The position numbers and the translations under genes are program-made. A stretch of 64,000 nt of DNA from assembly GCA_021399435.1 (NCBI GenBank), contig JAJTUP010000121.1, positions 1-64,000 of the forward strand. Reading direction: 5' to 3'. This stretch comes from Diaporthe sp. PMI_573. Lineage: Eukaryota; Ascomycota; Sordariomycetes; Diaporthales; Diaporthaceae. Shown here in pieces: positions 1 through 11,927 of this stretch (the stretch's first letter is position 1; each line of letters opens with the position of its first letter). Below the pieces are notes generated by a model. That model had not been told where the DNA came from and did not search any database. It saw nothing but the letters and a program-made list of their open reading frames with translations.

Positions 1-79
1 GAGAGCTATCTGTGTACAGCGAGAACCATCCCTTTTCAAGCGAGGCCAGACGGAAGTCTCGAGGACGCATCGAATCTCT

Positions 80-1638
80 TTGTGTTCCGCAGGTCTGCCA
101 GCTATCTGGCTAACAGTGAACCCAAACGATCTCGACCATCCAGTTCGCATCAAACTGAGCAAGAAGCGTCTTGTTGACCCTGGAGTAATACAACTACAGA
201 ACGAGTTTGTTGCAGCCCGGTGGGAACATACATCTCACGCGGCAAGCGATCCTCTCAGTGCAGCTGTGTTTTTCCATCGAGAAATGGAGTGTTTTTTTGA
301 AGAATATGTTCGTGTTGGCAATCCATCGATTTTTGGACGCGTCAAGCACTACATTGGTCTGGTTGAGACAAATGAACGACACTCATTACATATGCATGGT
401 TTATTTTGGCTTTACGGCGCTTTTGATCTCCCGCTGATCACTAAGACTCTTCGAGACCCACAGGAGGAGAGTTTTCGTGCAAAGGTCCTTGCTTTTCTTG
501 AGAATTTAATTTCTCAGAACTTGGACTATGATAGTGGGCGCAATCATCAGAAATCCTATTCGCTCCAGGACGTATCTTTTGGTATGATCAATTCCAGGGA
601 ACAACTAGATGCTGCGTTTGAGGACCAGGCCAATTTTGCTGCCTACACCAGGCAGTTACATATGCATACCCTAACGTGTGTAAAGCATATTCCTCGAGAC
701 GAATTGAGCAATCGATTTGAAGCAGGCCGGTCAGAACAGGAGTCAGACCGCCAGCGGAGACAGCGCCAGCGAGGATTACGTGCTTCGCTTTGTCGCTTTC
801 GATTTCCAAAACCCTTGGTTCCAAAGACTGGTGCTGATGAGCATGGAGTTGTTCATCTTGAGCGGAACCACCGAATGGTCAACAACTACAACCAATCAAT
901 GGCCGTAGGCCTTCGACATAATCATGATATCGATTTTATTTTTACTCGTTCTCGCGCTTTTGCTTTATCTCGTTATATTATGTACTATGCGACGAAATCT
1001 CGACTTCCTATTACTGCTGGAATTAGTGCTGTCTTGGCTTTACAGAGGCGTGGGGGTGACCAGGGCACTCAGAGTTCAGTGACAATCAGTGAGAACAGTG
1101 GTACTGGATCAGAAGTGAGTAGGCAATTTTGGATGAAGCTTGCTAATCGGGTTTCAAGTGAGGTGGAAGTTTCTGCTGTTGAGGTCTGTTCTTTCTTACT
1201 TGACTATCCAACTGAGTATTGCTCTGTTCAGGATAAGAATTGGTCATATTTGAATTTGAATATTGTGTTTTGGACTGTGTTTAACAAATGGTTGTATCTG
1301 CGCAACCTTACAGCGGCTGGAGGAGATCAGGTAGATGGAGGTGATCACGTTGCATTTACTGGATCAGGACGTCGTTTATCAGTACTAGACGCTTACCCAC
1401 ATAGAGGCGAGCTTCTTTCTCATCTTTGTTTATATGAGTATGCGAGGATCATCAGGATCAAGAAGCTTAGGCATGGTCAGACACCGACAGGTCCAACTCA
1501 GATCCCTTTGGAGTTCAACAGCAATCTGTCAAGAGGCTTCGTCCAGGAACTCCGATCAGGCGCCGAACTAGCGACTGTGTCAATGGGAAATGTCGGATCA
1601 TTATTTAGCTCTAGTGGTTCACCGAGCGGCATTGATAG
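80..1638 (+). CDS. Helitron Rep (HUH endonuclease) exon, 5' partial
   Basis: N-terminal half of the Helitron transposase, which nicks and joins single-stranded DNA in rolling-circle transposition. Seen: a GLPAIWLTVNPNDL block near the start, typical of Helitron_like_N; an HMHGLFWL block (about residues 104-111) giving the HUH metal-binding pair; and a later YIMYYATK block carrying the catalytic tyrosine pair. The frame is open back to the left edge, so the true start is off-window; the first codon here is not ATG. The exon ends at a GTATGT donor at 1639. A branch-like CTAAT and an AG at 1689-1690 make a 52-bp intron that restores frame into the helicase, where the encoded junction (LVLKLALFVPW) matches other Helitrons. 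The family is clear; activity is doubtful because of the downstream frameshift. Confidence 0.85.
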
Positions 1639-1690
1639 GTATGTAATTTGGCTATAGAGATATAAGTTCTCACACTAATTCACATAATAG

Positions 1691-4405
1691 GTCTCTTGTT
1701 CTCAAACTCGCACTTTTCGTGCCTTGGCAGGAGTTTCTCTATAAGGATGGAGAGGCTCTTGACCAGCTTTGGAGCACTTATAAGTCAGACTTGAGTCCTA
1801 CGTTACAACAGGTTTTGATCAACATCGAATCATTGGAATTTAGCAAAGAAGATGCTGATCTAGATTCTCGCATCAGAGATGGATTAATTGTTGACGAGAT
1901 GGACGAAGTTGATAATACAGGTAGTGGTTGTGGGAACACCAATTTCGACATCGAAAGTCTTGATGACAACCATGGGGGCTTGGCCCTTGCTGCTTCAGCA
2001 ATAGGGTCAATTATCAGAAGAGCCAAAGACATCAACATTCTAAATCTCCAGAAGCCTACTGCCGCCGCTGATCAGACGTTACTCGACCTTCAGCTTCTAC
2101 TCACCAAACCAGGGGAATTCTTAGCAGAGAAACAAATGGATCCAGAGGATTTGCCCGATAATGAAGATTTCGGTTTTTCTACCTCTGCTGGAAATTTCAC
2201 GCCAAAGAAAATCAAGGAAATCACCGAGCTTCAGAGAGCAGCAGATCAGCGTATTGCAAAGAGTCTCGCTTCCAGAGAACTCCAGGGCACGGATCTGGGC
2301 GATCAGAACGATTCCGAGCAGGGAACCACCTCTGGACAAAATCGCTATTGCGGCCCTGATCAGAAGACGGAGGTGACGTTAGGTCGATCAACATCCTATC
2401 GTGAAGCTGGAAAGAGGTCATCAGAGCTATGGACGTTGAATCAACGTCAAGCTTTTGCATTACATCTTCCACTTCAGTTCCTTGATCAACAAATCAATGG
2501 AAGTACTGCCACAGCGCCAAAGCAAATTCGCCTTTACATAGGTGGTGAAGGTGGAACTGGAAAAACTCAGGTTCTTCACGCTCTGAAGGACGTATTTCGA
2601 ATGAAGAGTGAAGAGTATGCTGTAGAAATTACAGCATCCTCAGCTATTGCTGCTTCCAAGATCGGTGGCCGTACAATTCACTCCTCTGTTGGGCTACAGC
2701 CAGATCAATATAGTGGAAAAAGAAGCAAAAAAGGCGATGGGCCCTCTGGGGAGGAGATTGCAAGATGGAAGCATAAATTGGTCCTCGTGGTTGATGAGAT
2801 CAGTATGCTTGGTGCAGCGACACTTGCTGATGTTGATACTCGGCTTCAACAACTCCGATCAAGTGAGGAAGCATTTGGTGGAATTCCAATCATCATTTTT
2901 TCCGGAGATTTCTTTCAGTTCCCGCCTGTGCAGGACCGCTCAGTCTTGCTCCAACCACCGCAACTTATATGCGCAAGGAGCAGGTGAGAGCCAGAACACG
3001 ACAAATACGCGGTTTCCACCTGTTCAATGATTGCCACAAAGTCGTCATGTTGAAGGAACAAGTCCGAGCAAGCAGCTGCCCAAAATTACGAGGGATCCTT
3101 GACCGTTTCCGCAAGGGGGAGCAGACAGAGGCTGATCATGAACAACTCTGCACTCGCGCCCACAGAGAAGTGCCTTGGGTCCTTGGTTCACGAGATGGAA
3201 AGATGCTTACACCTATCAACCAGCAGAGATGGGATCAGAACTTAGCCTCTGCTCTTGAATGGGGTGCAAGCAATGATAGACATATTTCTCTGTTTCTATC
3301 ATCCCATAACTGGGCAGATGGAATAGATGATGTGTCGGACAGTGAGATTCTCCGCATTTTCCAACAGGGAGACTCCTCACAAATAAAGATTCCCAGCTTA
3401 TTACCAATCGGAAGAGGGATGCCAATGATACTTACGCATAATACTCATAGCTATTTAAAGCTAGTAAATGGTGCGGAAGTTGAGGCAGTTTATGCTGTCC
3501 CTGATCCTAGGTTTCCGGGATACTATATTAGGAGCGGCGTCACACTTTATCTTGGGCCACCGCGAGCAGTCATCGTCCAGTCACCAGCATTTGATCATTT
3601 GGAAATCCCCGGACTCCCTCCTGGAATGGTTGCTATTACGCCATCAACAGTACAGTTGGACACAGGCCTTAAGTTGACTACTAAGCAAGTGAGCAGAACA
3701 GGCTGCGTGATTGCACCAGCCTTTGCAATGACAGACATGAAAGGCCAAGGGATGACGACGGAGAAGGTCTTGGCCCAGCTTCGAGGTCGACAGAGGAGAC
3801 AAGATTCGGACTGGGCAAAATGTGATTTCATGAGCGCTTACGTGCAGCTATCAAGAGCAACGTCTTGGGATGGTATTTGGCTTGCGAGTGAACCTCGAAG
3901 GGAAGATTTCCTTGAAAATAGGATTCCAGAAGATTTCGCTGCTGGAGTCTGTGAACTAGAGGTGCGATCTGAGACAACAATCAGCGCATTCTTACAAGCC
4001 GACCAAACTCATGAGGAACAAAGGTGGATTTCATGGTGGCAGGCTATTCCAGAGACAACCGGCCGTCAGGAAAGTGTGCGAAACGATCAGAGTCAGGATC
4101 ACATTGATAGTTTGACCGCTGTTGAATGTCAGCAGGATGTGGAAATGGCAACCAGGTATGAAAGGGATCATCTAAGGTGGTCTGAACAAACCAACATCAC
4201 GCCTAGCTCTTTACGCTTACTTCATGGACACAGATATGATCAGAGTCAAGATCAACTTATTATGGGCGAAAATCCTGTACCGACGCGGTATAGTCATTCG
4301 CAACAGTTTGGTTCACAAGAAGCACGTCAAAATCTTGTGGTTGATCGGGCAAGAGAGCGACGAATTCGAAAACACGTATGGAGGAGAACAGTCCATAATT
4401 CATAA
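1691..4405 (+). pseudogene. Helitron PIF1-type helicase exon, one frameshift
   Basis: SF1B DNA helicase portion of the Helitron transposase. Seen: Walker A GEGGTGKT at about 2548-2571, Walker B with DEISM at about 2794, QFPPV box at about 2917, and a C-terminal YVQLSRATSWDGIWL block at about 3840-3884, all in PIF1 order. The frame used from 1691 ends at a stop near 2985, and the homologous sequence continues in a second frame from about 2957 to 4405. No GT-AG intron of suitable length explains the switch, so a one-base indel near 2955-2970 is the simplest reading; a sequencing error cannot be excluded. The last roughly 130 codons after the helicase core are low-complexity and unrecognised. 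Confidence 0.8.
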
Positions 4406-4452
4406 GGGCGTTTGCAATATTATACTTCATAGCCTGACCATGCCATCGTACG

Positions 4453-4857
4453 TTAATATACATTTGATTCATCAACAGATCTGTCAGAAGCTCCTTCAGC
4501 TATGGCAACTATTGATTTAGGCGCCGAGGAGTAGTAGTCCACGAGAGTTAAGACTGAGCTTAGCCGCTTTGCGAAATTATCTATTTCAAGGTTCAACTCA
4601 GCAATGGTTGCGCTGATCTCATCTGTATCGAGATCAGCGATGAAACCATATTCTGGCTGGACTCTTTTCAACCATTCCTCAAAACCGTCTGGTGGTCCAA
4701 GTCGTCTAAGTTGACATAAATAAATTTGTCTATCCAGCCGATGTAGTTGAGATAGCAGGAGGCTTTTCTTAATGCTCAGATTACTACCTTCTGACGCGAT
4801 CGAGTTGACTATGTCAGGAGGGAACTGGATTGGTAGAGTTATTGATGGTTGTGAATT
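4453..4857 (-). CDS. Open frame downstream of the Helitron, unknown fragment
   Basis: The minus strand is open for about 130 codons, with no clear ATG at the upstream end. The peptide looks like ordinary protein (leucine heptads, a GPPDGFEEWLKRV stretch, and a region rich in acidic residues and alanine) rather than a shadow frame. I do not recognise a domain. Because it lies directly beyond the Helitron helicase in opposite orientation, it could be an exon captured by the Helitron or a remnant of a resident gene cut by it. Low confidence that it is expressed. Confidence 0.3.
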   Translation of the reverse strand, partial: NSQPSITLPIQFPPDIVNSIASEGSNLSIKKSLLLSQLHRLDRQIYLCQLRRLGPPDGFEEWLKRVQPEYGFIADLDTDEISATIAELNLEIDNFAKRLSSVLTLVDYYSSAPKSIVAIAEGASDRSVDESNVY

Positions 4858-6047
4858 TCGGTTTCGGTTTCCTCGTACTCGTACACTATAATCTAATTAA
4901 TGCAACTCGGTAATTAGCTGTCTGATCAGACTATTATGGATGTATTTACTAGTACCTACTCTCTCTAAAAGAGCATTTTGAACCAAGACCATTATAATAG
5001 CAATTGGCACAAGCTCCTTGGGTTGTGCGGTCCACGTCAGGGTGATCAGTCACGACACATTCTGCCCATAGACCGTGTCCTTGTCGGCAGGTCCTGCACC
5101 GTCGTCTCGAGGATTCACCACTTATTTGTATAAAGAGGGCAAGAACATTTTGAGTTTTCTTGAGGCTGAAGGCGGCAGCTCGCTTTGGGTTGGGATTTGG
5201 AGTCAGCGGCCGTTTAACAGCTGCGGCTTCTAGCGGAGTAGCGGATGTAGGTATTGAAAAATCGAAGGATGAAGGGAGTAGGTTTTGCTGTAAAGCATAT
5301 CGTTTGCAACCTGTAGATTTGAAGTATCGTTAATATCTGATTCTAATGTAATTAAATTGAACATGTTGTGAATTGCAGGCGTGGCTGGTGACGTGGAACA
5401 TACTTGTAGCGATGGCGTCATTGACCTCTAACGACATTACTGCAATGCAGCATACGACATCCCATGCGAATAGGTAGAATAATCTATGGTTTCCTGATCA
5501 TCAGTCATGAATTAAGGGCAGTAGTTTGATGGAGTATCTGATGATGATGATAAAGGGCGTGCAATATTAGTGCTGGAGATTTGGAGATGGCAGAAACCAA
5601 GTAAGGAGAAGGAGGAAAATGTGAACTGCACATGGTGAGGAGTAGATGTTTCAGTACTGTAGTATAATGGGACGTAAGCAAATCCACCAATGAAAGCCAC
5701 CCGCATGTCAGAGCAGATCAGAGCCGGCGGCAAATCTCGGTAACTCTAAAAGCGGCAAAAAAGGAGGAATGCTGCTAACAGCAGCTCACATTAAACTATC
5801 AAAGTACTTCATAGCCATAACTTCATATAATTATCTCCTTCCATTTACCAGCCAGAAGAGACAACTGAGCTATGTTAAATGGTTTCATATGATGACGAGC
5901 GAGGGTCATTCCCTGGCATAAAAAGGACGTCCATAGCCTAAACCGGCTGATCAGTAAAATGCTGCAAAGCGGCCTTCTGAGGTCTAATCATTAGAGGCCG
6001 GACTGGGGATGATAGCTTCTGAGGGTCGAATGAGTTGTAGTCAGGCA

Positions 6048-6192
6048 TAGCTGATCAGAGCCGTCAGGTACATGTGAAAGCCATATGGAAAGCAGGTAAG
6101 AAGCTTCTAAGAGTTAAAAAATATGTAATTAGACGTAGCTAACCAGAGCCCTCGGGCATATCCAAAAGCCGTACGGAAACCAGGTAAGAAGG
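6048..6192 (+). repeat. Diverged direct repeat, about 90-bp period, two copies
   Basis: Copy 1 (about 6048-6104) and copy 2 (about 6138-6192) share the pattern GCT-AACC/GATC-AGAGCC, then AAAGCC, then GGAAA-CAGGTAAGAAG. They differ by scattered substitutions, mostly transitions. Origin unknown. Confidence 0.6.
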
Positions 6193-6279
6193 AGAACCAC
6201 CGTCTAGGTCAAATCTAGCCGGCAGGTGGCAAAAAAAGCCAAGAGTGACAGCTGGCTGACAGGCGGCGAATCGCCAAGA

Positions 6280-6316
6280 CTGATAAGGGCGATAAGCACT
6301 GATAAGGGCGATAAGC
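6280..6316 (+). repeat. 19-bp tandem duplication
   Basis: The unit ACTGATAAGGGCGATAAGC occurs twice back to back, with identical copies. No function assigned. Confidence 0.8.
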
Positions 6317-6436
6317 AAAGTTGCCTATTTGGGAAGAGGGGCCCTCTGGATTTCCTCGGGTACTAAGAGCTTGAATTCTTCAAGCCATTCCTCATTGAGA
6401 TATTTAAGTTTTTCTATAGGGTGGGTACAGACGCGT

Positions 6437-6748
6437 TCATACGCGTACGCGAATGTGGGGTGGCCAAATGGGGGGGAGGGGCCAAATTGGGGCCCGGGAT
6501 GTTATATATAGAGCTGCTCTTGGGCAAGGTATATCCAATATTTGCGCTTCCTCCGTACTGAAAACACATTTATCAGGGTATGGCATTGGGGGGTCTGTAA
6601 ACTTGGCCTTGTGACGCAGGTGGCCATTGGATTCGAAGCCGTGGATGTCTGCCCCTGCGCCGACGCTTATCGCACCTCGGGCCTTCTGACTGCCCGGCTC
6701 AGTTTGGGTGCAGCACAGGCACATCAAAATCACTGCCAACAGCTTCAT
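6437..6748 (-). CDS. Possible small secreted Cys-containing protein
   Basis: A 103-codon frame opens with Met and a hydrophobic stretch (MKLLAVILMCLCC) followed by a small-polar region, as in a signal peptide. The middle contains KCVFSTEEAQ and a further Cys-Pro. The last 30 codons are proline/arginine-rich and may be intronic or out of frame. Another open frame (7039-6761, minus) lies just upstream and is separated by one stop; a 36-bp GT-AG stretch between them is shorter than normal fungal introns. I do not recognise a family; this could be a chance ORF. Confidence 0.25.
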   Translation of the reverse strand: MKLLAVILMCLCCTQTEPGSQKARGAISVGAGADIHGFESNGHLRHKAKFTDPPMPYPDKCVFSTEEAQILDIPCPRAALYITSRAPIWPLPPIWPPHIRVRV

Positions 6749-6760
6749 AGAATCTAGACG

Positions 6761-8201
6761 TCAGTATAAGCGTAAGTAGGGTTCATTACCTAATACCGCT
6801 GTGCCCACTCCTTGCGCAGCGTAATAGCCTCCATATCTTGCGGAAACGGTGTCTCGATGATTCTCATTGAGGTTCTTGACGAGTTCCTTCGCGATGTCTT
6901 TCGTTAGGGGGAGTTTAACCCATCTGAGCAGTCCCATGGGATCAAGTACAGAAAATATTTCAATTCCCAGTCGTTTGTACTTGCAATATGTGGATTCTCG
7001 CTGATCGAGCTGCTGATCGGGCATTGGGGAGACAATCATAACGAGGACGGGCGAGGCGGCACAAGAACAATGTGTTAATAGTGAAAGGATTCTCAGCGAT
7101 AAAAGGAAGGTAGCTTGATGGGGTAGTTAAATAGGCACTCTGAGCTTATCAAATTAACCAAGAAAATCCCGGTATCTTTGGGATGACGGTCCTTTTCATT
7201 TGTGCCTTGCAGAGGGGTTTCCCCACCTTACTCTTAAGCCCCCAATCGGATGACCCGCATTCGACCTGGTTATGTAAAAGACCGGCGCTTCTTTGAAGCA
7301 GGGAATATTCAACAGCCAGACTCTGACATCGAGGGGCAGTGCAGTCCGGTTCTGATGTATCGGCCAATCTTGTGCCGGCGTCTCGACCCTGCAAATTTGT
7401 CTCTCGCCGTCCTGCCCTCCTCCCAGCCTCATCCAGTGTGGCAGCGCACTTGTTTGGGCCCAGGTGATATTACAGTACGTCCAATGACAATTTTCCCGCG
7501 AGGTCAACTTGCGGTTGGGACTAGCCTTTGTGGGCGTCTCGAGCGGGTTGCGATCCAGCTTCGTCAAATCGGAGTTTATAAGAACGAGGTTTTATTAGTA
7601 GGTATAATTTGTCCCTCGTCCAGATGTCGGAGGGGAGTCCGTACTCAATCCCAACTTTCGTCATAGCGGGATGATGGAGGATGTAGTTTTGTCTGTAACT
7701 AGTTAAAAAAGGTATCATCTGACTAAAATAAAAAAGTACATGCATATCAATCGGTCATCCGTATTAATCGATTAAGAACATAGAAATAGGTAAAAATGGT
7801 CCGTCTTGTATTTGCAATTTCCGCAAACAACAAAAGGACTTTGTACTTTCTAGTCAACTAGTCAACTCAATGAACTAATCAACCAATCAATCAACCCATG
7901 CCCACCATGCTTAAGCAAAAAATATCACTAGTTGTAGCATAATTAATACAGTACTCTACAGTCATACATATAGTGTACATAAGAGAAAGCTAAAATAATA
8001 ATTAATCCTGGAAATAAAGTACCCGGGCACATTTATGAACCAAGTGACTTGTACGAGTACGGTTAAAAAGTAGACAAGTACCTCAACGCTTAGATAGAAA
8101 CCGGCCTGCAGATTTACTTTTATATTCTGAATTCCTCCCATCATTATTTAACGCCCTCACTTAGACATCTCTAAACTTCATATACCATATCTCATTCCCT
8201 G
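6761..8201. other. No recognisable gene
   Basis: Open frames on both strands (for example 7250-7666 plus and 6761-7039 minus) lack recognisable motifs and overlap one another. The interval from about 7700 to 8160 is AT-rich and looks non-coding. Confidence 0.4.
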
Positions 8202-8327
8202 ATGTCTTCAAGCTGGAAAGAAGGACTTCTGGGATGTTGTAGCCCCTTCGGCCTGGGCTGCGAAGGGTGCTGGTGTCCGTGCATAGTCCTCGGGCGGACC
8301 GTTCATCGCATGAATAACATAATTCGA
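8202..8327 (+). pseudogene. PLAC8-family first-exon fragment
   Basis: From an ATG at 8202 the frame encodes a PLAC8-like Cys-rich start: a WKEGLLGCCSP block, then a GCWCPC core, then LGRTVHRMNN. The CxCPC-type core followed by GRT/HR is the hallmark of small fungal PLAC8 membrane proteins. After MNN the frame no longer resembles PLAC8, and I could not find a convincing second exon, so this is a fragment or a gene with an unseen exon. It runs towards the 3' end of the ligase gene. A diverged copy of the same segment sits near 36.9 kb. Confidence 0.5.
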
Positions 8328-8667
8328 CATGGCATGGGACTATATTATGTTTACTCTGCATGGCATCCTGCATGTGTATCGAAACCCTTGTATATTGTCG
8401 CGCAGCTGAACACCGTTACACGAGGTCCAGGGTAAACCTGTACGGACTAGAAATGGACTTGCAATGGTCAAAGATGGTATCACGCAGCAAGAAAAAAAAA
8501 GGCATAGACACTCGATCACGGCAAATATCAAGATGATAGTTATGTTTATATTAAAAGACCGCACGGAATGGTTGGTAGAAGAGACTAAGATGAGAAATGG
8601 AAGGAAACGCCTTTGGTCACCGCCATGATGTATCGCTGGCAGAAGAGGAAGGTAATGATGTAATATC

Positions 8668-11471
8668 TCAAGCGACAGGGGAGATGCCCGGATCGATGCT
8701 CTGCGGCGCGTCTCCATCGTCGGGCCGCACCTCTGCTTGAGTGTGTCTCGGGACCTTGGTGGTCAGAGACGGCGGCTCGGACGAACTGTACCGTCTCTTC
8801 TTCCGATTGTAGGGAGCTGTGTTGTCCTTGGGCGTCTCTGGCGCATGCTGAGGACTGCCTGCATCTGGCCGGGCAGCAGGAGATCCCGTTGTCGATGATG
8901 CACTTTCCGTTGAGGCCTGCAAGGCGGGAATAGGCGACCTTGCGGTCGGACGCAAGGGGCTCCCGTGGGCTTCGCCCGAGTCACCAACTTGGGTATCTGG
9001 AGAGGGTGAAGAGGGTAAGGAGCAATCCGAAGGCGTTGTTCCGCGTGACGTGGTCGCCTGGCTTTCAAGCTCGTCGTCATCTTCTCGGTCGCGTTTGTCC
9101 TTCAAAGCCTCCACCCAGCCCGCGATTTCGAGGTTTTCCGCTAGCTCGTCCTTCGCCAGAGGCTGCTCTTTTTCGGCAATAGCCATGTCTTGGAGCTCTT
9201 CGAAAGACAGTACATCAGTATAACTTCTGTCAAGGTGAATTTTGCTGACCATCGCAAATCTTGGGCTCCAAAAGTTCGTACTGGCCGCCTTGTCGAACGA
9301 GAAGCTCCTAATATCGAACACTGGAGGGTCTCTGAATATAAGCGACGGGCGCTTGCCGTTGTCGATGCCGGGGGTATAGTCAAAGTCTATCGGGGGGTCG
9401 TTCTCCGACTCGACTAGTATAGCCTCAGGGTTAACATAGTTTCTCAGGTAGTTCAGCTGGGTCTCATTAAGCTCGACGACGTTTGTGACAAGAAACTCAG
9501 GCGGCCTATTCCACCTCCGGACTGCCTCTGCGTTCTTCAGACAGCCAATATAGAAATGGGTCCACTTCAGCCGAGGAATCCCATAACTTTTAGCCTTAGC
9601 AGCGTCGTAACGAGCTCCTACTACGGCAAAGTCCCCTACTTCTCCGAGATTCTGGAAATATTCCTTCTTCAACTTGATTGCAGAAGAAACGCGGTAACGT
9701 TGCCAATCGGTACTGAAGTTGAAGTAAGGGTCGTCAGCCTTTAGTACAAGGCCCTCTTGCCGCTGTTGGATGCATGTTGCAAATGCATGCCGTAGGTCTG
9801 TAGCTGCTGATGCTCTGTCGAAGTCTATAACCTGCCGGGCTACTAAAGCAGAGCGTCCCTGAACACAGGTAACAAGCTGTTGAAGGCGCTCCATCCGCTG
9901 AGAATGCCTAACATGGAGGAGTGAGGTATCATCGATCATCCTATAAGTAGCCGTTGTTAGCATGCGCCATACGCCGAAGCAGGGGCCGGCGCCGTCATAC
10001 AGAACATCATAATAAACAATCATAAGATGGTCCGAAGAGTCTCGTCTACCGATCGTTAGCACTTGGTTCTCCGACGTTCCTAGAAATCAAAGGGAAACTA
10101 CGTACCGAGAGTCAGGGTCAAGGCCTATGTACGAGCCCGAGCGCGAAACGTATTTCCTGATGTTATAGAAATCAAGGATACGGGCGTCCTATCTCAATCT
10201 CTTAGTCATGCACGAACGTTGGGATAAGGGGCTCAGACCTTATCATTATAGACGACCAACTCCCCTTCGAGAATACAGCTCTTGGTGAGAGGACACGACG
10301 GTTTCCCAATCTGTAGGGACTCGAGGATAGATCTAGAGAGATGTTAGTGTCGAGAGTGCCAACGGCAGCAGGGCAAGGGCACCGGCATACTCATGCAGAG
10401 CCTTTCGGTCTTGGGTACTATCTTTACCAGACTTCGAATAGATCTGGATACAGTCGCTCCCTTTGCTTAGGTCGCGCCCTTTGCTCGGTTCGCTCAATTT
10501 GCTTAGGTCGATGTGAATCTGGCAGTACTCACCGTCAAGCTTCTCCTCACAGCTCATTCGGCCGTAGCCCATGTTTAGGCAGTGCTTGATGCTTCGCCCC
10601 TTGAGCCAGGGCTGACGTCCAACCTTGACCCCCAGCACGGGCACCAAGTGTCGCATAAGAGCCTTATCACCAGCACCAAGGGGACTCTGTGACGCTCTAC
10701 GCTCTTGATCAAGGCGCTTGAGAGTCGCTCCGGCTAGGGCGAAATGGTCGTGGACATGCATAACGGACGGCAGAAGCGGGTGGTAAGCTCGATATACAAC
10801 GTCCGGGTCAATCACAACAGGTTCGTAGGACTTGAGAACCAGTCTTGTGAACCACTTGGCGTCTCTTGCCGTAAGCATCCTGTACATGTCCTGAAGCATA
10901 ACCATCGGGTCTTCTGGCTTGAGAGAGTCGGCGACGGGCTTAGTAAACGACGATTTGGGTGCGCGGACCGCGGGCGAGCTAAAGCGGACCCGGGAAGCGA
11001 CGGCTTCGGCCATACGGTCAATCATCTCAATAGTGACAACCTCTGCGGTCGAGGAGGGATTCGGCTGTCCAGGTCAGTTGTCGTGGCTTGGCAGCAAAGC
11101 CCAGGGAGGAACCGGTACCGGTTACATACAGTAGCATTGAGAAGGCTCTCGACGCAGTCCGCCAGATCGACATCTGATCCTGGGTTATCCCACCGGCCCA
11201 GCTCGAGCATCCGTGTTTTCCCTATAAACTGGGACTTGGCCACCATACCCTGTAGTTTCTTTTCCCGGATGTTGTATACACGGTCGGTCCGCTTCTCCGG
11301 GAGCAAGGCGGAGAGAAGAGCGGCAAGGTCGAAGTCCGGTTGACCGAGCAGGTCTTTATGCTGAGCGAACCACTCTCCAACCAGCTGCTCCTGAGGGTGG
11401 GGTGTTTTGCGTCGCCGGTTGCCATCGAGGCGCTGCAGAAGGTCGCACACGTGTGTGAATGGAAAGGGCAT
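8668..11471 (-). CDS. ATP-dependent DNA ligase (ligase IV-like fold), six exons
   Basis: Joins DNA ends by lysine adenylation. Exons on the minus strand: 11471-11130, 11064-10391, 10332-10239, 10188-10106, 10045-10001, 9940-8668. All introns are GT-AG (65, 58, 50, 60 and 60 bp) and the joins keep frame, giving 836 residues. The start ATG at 11471 matches the paralogue at 61-64 kb. Seen: an N-terminal helical region; catalytic KLDG (motif I, about residues 289-292) within EEKLDGEYCQIHID; LEGELVVY (motif III); MIVYYDVL (IIIa); EGLVLK (motif IV); AIKLKKEY (motif V); then a Ser/Pro-rich tail. It ends without the roughly 140-residue C-terminal region of the paralogue. All catalytic motifs are present, so activity is plausible. 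It belongs to an expanded fungal ligase-domain family; the exact cellular role is unknown. Confidence 0.88.
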
Positions 11472-11738
11472 GTTGAGCCATACGAAACGCTGTCGATGTA
11501 GTCTGAATACAGAAACACAGGAGGGAAAGGGAAGACACAGGAGGGACGAGGACGAGGGACGACGCGTCTGAGACGGCTGTATATAAGGCCAGTCCTGGCA
11601 GGCAACCACGCCTATTTGGCCCGCCACTCGGCGAACCATTCCTACACAGTAGGCTCCCAAGGCTATATTTGGCAAGACGCTATCCTGCGGTGGGATAGTC
11701 CCCGGCTAGTGATGTTGTACAGTTTGTACAACCTTGTT

Positions 11739-11792
11739 GTACGTACGTACGTACAGGAAGAAAATGTACGTACATGTACTATGTACGTACGA
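11739..11792. repeat. GTAC subterminal array, left end of hAT
   Basis: Clustered copies of the palindrome GTAC, including GTACGTACGTACGTAC and GTACGTACATGTAC, lie just inside the left terminus. They are likely transposase or host-factor binding repeats, as in subterminal regions of other hAT elements (inference). Confidence 0.7.
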
Positions 11793-11927
11793 CTGAGCCC
11801 ACTATATTCCAAATCAGGTAATTTATGGGTCATGCCGTACAAGTACGGAGCTGTACAAAACTTTGCCGGCTTAACAACTCAGCGTTACTCTGCCATTCTC
11901 TCCCAATTGAACGCATCGCCAAAAAAG

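Larger units (their letters stand above)
1..4405 (+). mobile_element. Helitron, coding part; 5' end beyond the window
   Basis: Autonomous Helitron coding region: an HUH-type Rep domain followed by a PIF1-type helicase, the pairing that defines Helitrons. The two parts are joined by a 52-bp intron and the helicase carries one frameshift, so this copy is probably inactive as read. The 5' terminus lies outside the window. I could not identify the 3' terminal hairpin/CTRR, so the right boundary is simply the end of coding sequence. Confidence 0.85.
4858..6436. other. Gene-poor interval with small repeats
   Basis: No reading frame here resembles a protein I recognise; composition is mixed with AT-rich patches. 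It holds the two short repeats listed separately near 6.05-6.32 kb. The Helitron 3' end probably lies somewhere in the first part, but I could not place it. Confidence 0.5.

Noticed and set aside
7250..7666. 138-codon plus-strand frame
   Set aside because: No motif, no splice context, and it overlaps equally long frames on the other strand; not supported as a gene.
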